Below are positions 59,801 through 64,000 of a stretch of DNA of 64,000 nt, piece after piece; position 1 is the stretch's first letter, and every line of letters begins with the position of its first letter. The stretch is from Aldrovandia affinis. Its lineage: Eukaryota > Chordata > Actinopteri > Notacanthiformes > Halosauridae. Both the position numbers and the translations under genes were made by a program. Location of the stretch: NCBI GenBank assembly GCA_029706075.1, contig JAINUG010000257.1:21001-85000 (forward strand). Direction: 5' to 3'. The notes beneath the pieces are model-generated. The model saw only the letters and a list, made by a program, of their open reading frames with translations, was not told the origin of the DNA and did no database searches.

Positions 59801-62800
59801 GTACTGTAGAGATTTTATCCCTGCACGTATTGTGTTTATTAACTCAGGCAGTTAAAATCAATTATATGTGTGAGCAATCACTACCAGCAATAAATAATGA
59901 AAGGCACAAACGTGCATTAGCAGAAATCAATACTGTGCACAAATGGCTCACCATTAGCTACTGTATTTGGCAAGCAACAGCCGAGGGCACTGCTGTTGAG
60001 AGCATTGCTCACTTAGTTAATGGTGTAATACTCTCACACTAGGAGGAGATTAACTGGTTGATTTGGTAATTCAGGTGATTAGAGTACAACGTGTTTTTAG
60101 AAAAGCAAGTGTTCATGAGTCAGTGAACTTAAATCATTAAAAAAGAACATCCAATTAACCAACCAGTATTACCAGCATTTAAAAAATGTAGATGAATATC
60201 TCAATACACGTTGGTTACGAATAAAAGGGAAAAAGTGTTGTTGACGTTGTGGACTACTGGCTGCTGTGTGTGTTATTGTGTGACTAGGCATCATTTTGTG
60301 ACGTGCGAACTGTGCGTGCTGTGATCATTTTGAGCCTAGAGTCATTCGCTGGCATGAATCGGGTTTGCCCCAGCAACGAGAAGTCAAGCAGAGAGGATCT
60401 GCTTCCTGGTATAGCAGTGCTAATTGGGGTGGGGTTGTAAATGTTTTCTCCCGTCTGCTTCCCCCTAAATCCGGCATCACCATCGGAAAGAACACGCTTA
60501 ATTAGTGCACTTTTGGCACTCTCTTCCTCTGAAATGCCAAGGTGGGGGAGGAGAAAAAAACGGACAAACAAACAAAAGTACCTCGTCATCATTTTTTTTT
60601 CCTCAGGTGCTCTTAGCCTCCTCTGTTTCAGAGTTACTCTTGCACTTGCTTAGCTCTGTTACTTTCTCCCAGAACTGGCTGATGAATACCCAGCGGGAGC
60701 TCCTGCCATACTGCTGTCTGATAATTAAGATTCCCTGCCAGGGAGCCGGATCAGGGAGGTCTTGGCAAGCAAGGGCCACACGGTGTCTGCATCTTGGCCC
60801 GGAGACAAATGATTATAAATAGGCAATAAATGCAGAGACCTGAAACTGCTCCAAGCCAGAAGCTGAAGCTTATCTCTGCACGGCTGACAATACTTTGATC
60901 TCTTGTTTTAGACGATGTTTTTGGGAGCTGAATGTAAAAACCATTTAGGGAACACGATGAGTGCTCGCAATCACCGAATTACGACAACTCTGGAATTGTC
61001 GGTAGAGGTGTGGCCGTAATACAATACAGGACAATGTAGCGCATATTTCTGTTCTGTGAGTGCTCTACTGGGATCCGTAGCATGTATGTGCATGGGTCAG
61101 TGGCATTAACTAATCATGTGTGTGTGTGTGTCCTACTTGTGTCCTGTGTGTGTGTTAGGGGGCCCAGCAGATCGGAAGCTTGTCCCTGGTGATCAACTGC
61201 TGAAGATTAACAACATTGCAACAGACGACCTGTCCCCCGAGCAGGCCGCAGAGATCATCAGGTAAGCCACTCCCACTTCCCACATCCCTGTCCATTTGAG
61301 GATTTCTGGCAGGGCTGGACTGGGACAAAAAATAGGCCCTGCCATTTGGCTCAGACCGGCCCATCCATTTTGGGGCGGCCGTTCGATGGCAAAAAAAGCA
61401 TGTGATTGGGCCGGCCCAGTGTCAGTATAGAAAATGAACCAATGGGCCGCTGTCCATTTTTTGTTGGCCGTTAGATGACAAAAAAATAAAAATAAAAATA
61501 ATATATATTTTTTTTAAATTAAAAATAATAATTATACCGGCCCTACCGGCCCAAAACTAGACCGGCCCACCGGGAATCGGCCCGGTAGACTATATAGCCA
61601 GTCCAGCCCTGATTTCTGGTACTTGGTCACACCAGCTGATTCCCAGAATGAGTGTTGGGAGACATTTCATGTGGAATGTCCAGTTTTATATGGTCATCTA
61701 GTAGTGTTGTTGTACAAGCTGCATTTTATACTTTTATTTTTGTTTTTAAGTTGAGAGAGTTGTTTTGAACGACACTTTCTCAGGTTCCCGAAGGGTGCAG
61801 AACAAGGGTGTAACTGGGGGGGGGGGGACATACTGGGGCGGACATAATGAAAGGGGATGTTTTATATCTACAAATTATTGGGGGGGGGCAGATATGACTG
61901 GTTTGAATATTGTTTGAATACTTTCAATACCCCCACTCTGTGATGCAGAAGCTTGTCTGAGATGGTTCTGGATCTTCTCATTGATGTCGAAATTGCAACT
62001 GATGTTGCAATGAATGCTTCAAATGTATCGGAAGTTGGTGCCATTTGCGAGCTCATTCTCCGTGATGGTAGAAACTTGTGCTGTCAGTGAGGTGCCAGCT
62101 GCGTGTGGCTACAGCTGATGAGAGCGTGACTTGCAAGGATTCTAGTGTTCTAGGGCACCAATGCAGAGTTATCAGAATACTGTAGATTGACTATGTGTTC
62201 TGGCGTTGTCTTACTGGCAGCCTGGAATGTTCGTATGCTGAATAGTTTGCCATCTAATCTGTTGTGAATCTGCACCGGTGCAAGTACACAGTGTACATCT
62301 TGTAAGTCGCTCTGGATAAGAGCGTCTGCTAAATGCTTAAAATGTAAATGTAAAAAATGTACATTGAACACAGTGTTCCTGGCCCTCAGCTGTCACTTGA
62401 GCCATCATCCCTGATGTAGAATGTTGAGGAATTTTTGTGGACATCCAAAATTCTTCAGGACGTCCCACAGCAAGTCTCTGGCGTCAAAGGAATTTTCATG
62501 GCGTAAAATTCCTTTGACGGGTCAATAAAGGCGTTGGAACAGGTCCTAGTTTGTTCACAACATCATTATAGCTAGAAGTGATTTTACTCTCCTGTTGGCA
62601 CAGATGGATTTTACTACCTTTACTTTTATAGATGGTAACAATGCTGGTGTCTTTCGATTGCTGGGGGATACACTCCTGGTTGCACACCTCCAGGGTGGTA
62701 AATGTTGGAGTGTTCTGAGACAGTAATAGCCCACATTTATGAATATTTCTCCTGGGATATGAGACAGGGGTCTTATCCTTAGGCTATGGGAGATGCACAG

Positions 62801-63746
62801 GTCAGCCACATAATGAACGGAGTCCTCTTGTTTCTGGAAAAGAAACCAATTTAGTGTCAAAACAAAACTTTGCTAGACTCCCTTGGAGGCCATGAAACCT
62901 TTCCATTCTAAATTCAGTCCCAGGGCCTCAAGGAGCATGACAGTCCTTGTCTAAATCAATGTGTTTAATCCCATTTGTTGCTGTAGCCATGTCATTTCAG
63001 CACTGACTCAAAGAACATTCCTGACAGGATCTTTTTCTCTCTCTCCATCTCTCCCTGTCTCTCTCTACCACCCTCAGAATTAAGTTAAGACATGGTATGG
63101 GAAAGATTAGGCTTTCCCAGAACTGATTAATGTTTTAGAGTAAAAAGTAACTGTGCTTTACAAATGGCATAATTTACTTTGCTGTGTAAAACAGGGCCTC
63201 TCAACTCCGGTACAGAAAGAAATGCAGTCCAGCAGATTTTTACAGCAAATTTTTACAGCTTTATTTTAACTACCAGCATGGAGGGAAGAGGCCATGCTGG
63301 CTCAGAAAAGACAGTGATTAATTGAACTGCTTGGTGCAATGCCTCACTGGGACCTGAGTCTACAGAGACACGGCACAATGTTTCGGTGGGCTTGCTGAAA
63401 AAATGTAGAAAACAATGAAGAAAAATATCTGGGTTCTCTGAAAGACCACTTGCTCTATGTAGGTACTTCCCTGTGTTTCTTTGCACTGTCCTGTTTTGAG
63501 TGGTGATGACCCCTTACTCCAATTCATTTCTGTATATCACAAGTTGTTCCCCCTGTGAATTTGTGCTGTACGGAGTGATAAGATCTCCGACACTCTGGCT
63601 CTGACGTGGAGTCGAACAAGAACAATGGCTCTGGTTTGTTTGTGCCCTTCTCAGCAGAAATTGTCCAATCACGCATGCCCCTTTTGTGTCTCTCTATTCC
63701 CAGGGAGCTGCAGGACTCGGTGACCGTGACTGTCCTTAGACACTCA
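56857..63746 (+). CDS. frmpd1: FERM and PDZ domain-containing protein 1, N-terminal exons
   Basis: Scaffold protein with a PDZ and a FERM domain; mammalian FRMPD1 binds GPSM2/LGN-type GoLoco proteins at the cell cortex. Four coding exons lie in the window: 56857-56957, 58037-58200, 61159-61261 and 63704-63746, giving residues 1-137 with all phases joining; the gene continues past 64000. Residues 1-34 start MEEQERSRSPSRRTRRVEQ and contain RWLRRSRDS, which also occurs in human FRMPD1 as I recall it. Residues about 52-137 are the PDZ domain: carboxylate loop HGFSVS, then GGPADRKLVPGDQLLKINN and a final strand VTVTVLRHS. The acceptor lies only 4 nt before the ATG, so the 5' UTR is mostly on an upstream exon. 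Introns 2 and 3 hold a Tc1-like relic and a MITE. The 3' donor is CACTCA|GTGAGT. The fbxo10-tomm5-frmpd1 order supports the name. Confidence 0.92.
58270..59415 (+). mobile_element. Tc1/mariner-type transposon relic in a frmpd1 intron
   Basis: The plus strand shows broken transposase pieces: KVSNIWNSCKLARKRT (58310-58360), GTRCYSQMRPKWTFLA (decayed W-S-D-E-x-K block, 58605-58650), GSLMLWSCFS (58740-58775), a QQDNDPKHTSK block (58905-58945) and a decayed SLDLNPIKNV block (about 58995-59025). The right end gtgccaataattctggacct ctgactgta is a typical Tc1 terminal repeat, whereas the left repeat is missing. Many stops; inactive. Confidence 0.85.
59416..61158. other. frmpd1 intron sequence, no feature
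   Basis: No gene or clear repeat apart from a short (GT)n at about 61119-61156 leading into the exon 3 acceptor. Confidence 0.45.
61310..61611. mobile_element. hAT-type MITE next to a frmpd1 PDZ exon
   Basis: 302 bp beginning cagggctggactggg and ending ccagtccagccctg. Flanked by perfect 8-bp target duplications atttctgg (61302-61309 and 61612-61619). It starts 48 bp after the exon end. The interior holds further ggccggccca/accggccc inverted pieces and an A-rich centre. Confidence 0.93.
62285..62360 (+). mobile_element. L2/V-SINE tail fragment
   Basis: Holds gtcgctctggataagagcg, then ctaaatgcttaaaatgtaaatg. Flanked by tgtacat on both sides (about 62290 and 62356), perhaps a target duplication of a very short insertion. 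Confidence 0.7.
62361..63703. other. frmpd1 intron sequence, no feature
   Basis: No gene or repeat was recognised; short (CT)n at about 63028-63066. Confidence 0.45.
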
Positions 63747-64000
63747 GTGAGTATCTGCCCTGACCGAGGCAGGGAGAAGGGTCTGTTTGGGGTACTGGGT
63801 ATGGACTCTTTCCCTACCTGTTGGGGTCTCTGAGAGATGATGGTGCTGATATTTACACACTCACTTTTTGTGGCTACATCTCTTACAATTCCTGTTTGTA
63901 GTTGTAGGTATATATTTTCCCTATTTAAATATAGGCCAATAACTGGCTATTTGCAGTGAAAACAAAACACTGAAAACTAAAAATAACCAATATGCATGGT
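63747..64000. other. Start of the next frmpd1 intron
   Basis: Follows the donor GTGAGTATC. No feature is seen before the window ends. Confidence 0.5.

Overview
The window looks like nuclear DNA of a ray-finned (teleost) fish. It has spliced vertebrate genes with GT-AG introns, a tandem pair of egg-envelope (zona pellucida) genes with a trefoil domain, and fish repeats: Tc1-like transposons, L2- and Rex1-like LINE ends, V-SINEs, palindromic hAT-type MITEs and long (CA)n, (TA)n and (ATTC)n arrays. The species cannot be named from the sequence.

Layout. 1-3.3 kb is nested transposon debris: Tc1-like pieces in opposite orientations, with a 5'-truncated LINE inserted in one terminal repeat. 3.3-23.2 kb is a recent direct tandem duplication (about 3311-13806 and 13809-23186). 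Each unit carries, on the minus strand, one ten-exon ZP1/ZP4-type gene with an open frame (558 codons in my reconstruction), plus a decayed fragment of a multicopy protein family. 23.9-33.6 kb is fbxo10 on the minus strand (ten coding exons, C-terminal CaaX box), with two apparent 1-nt frameshifts. 35.9-37.6 kb is tomm5 on the minus strand, two exons and 50 aa. 37.6-56.8 kb has no recognised coding gene; it holds MITEs, SINE remnants and microsatellites and may include the 5' non-coding part of frmpd1. 56.86-63.75 kb holds the first four coding exons of frmpd1 on the plus strand (N-terminal helix and whole PDZ domain); the gene runs off the right edge.

The order fbxo10(-), tomm5(-), frmpd1(+) is the same as I know for the human 9p13 interval, which supports the gene names. 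The genes are functionally independent: egg coat, SCF ubiquitin ligase substrate receptor, mitochondrial import pore subunit and a FERM/PDZ scaffold. The most distinctive content is the young ZP duplication. Clean empty sites in one copy date a Rex1 and a MITE insertion in the other, and the coding differences are almost all amino-acid changing. I see no bacterial-type system, CRISPR array, or rRNA or tRNA gene.
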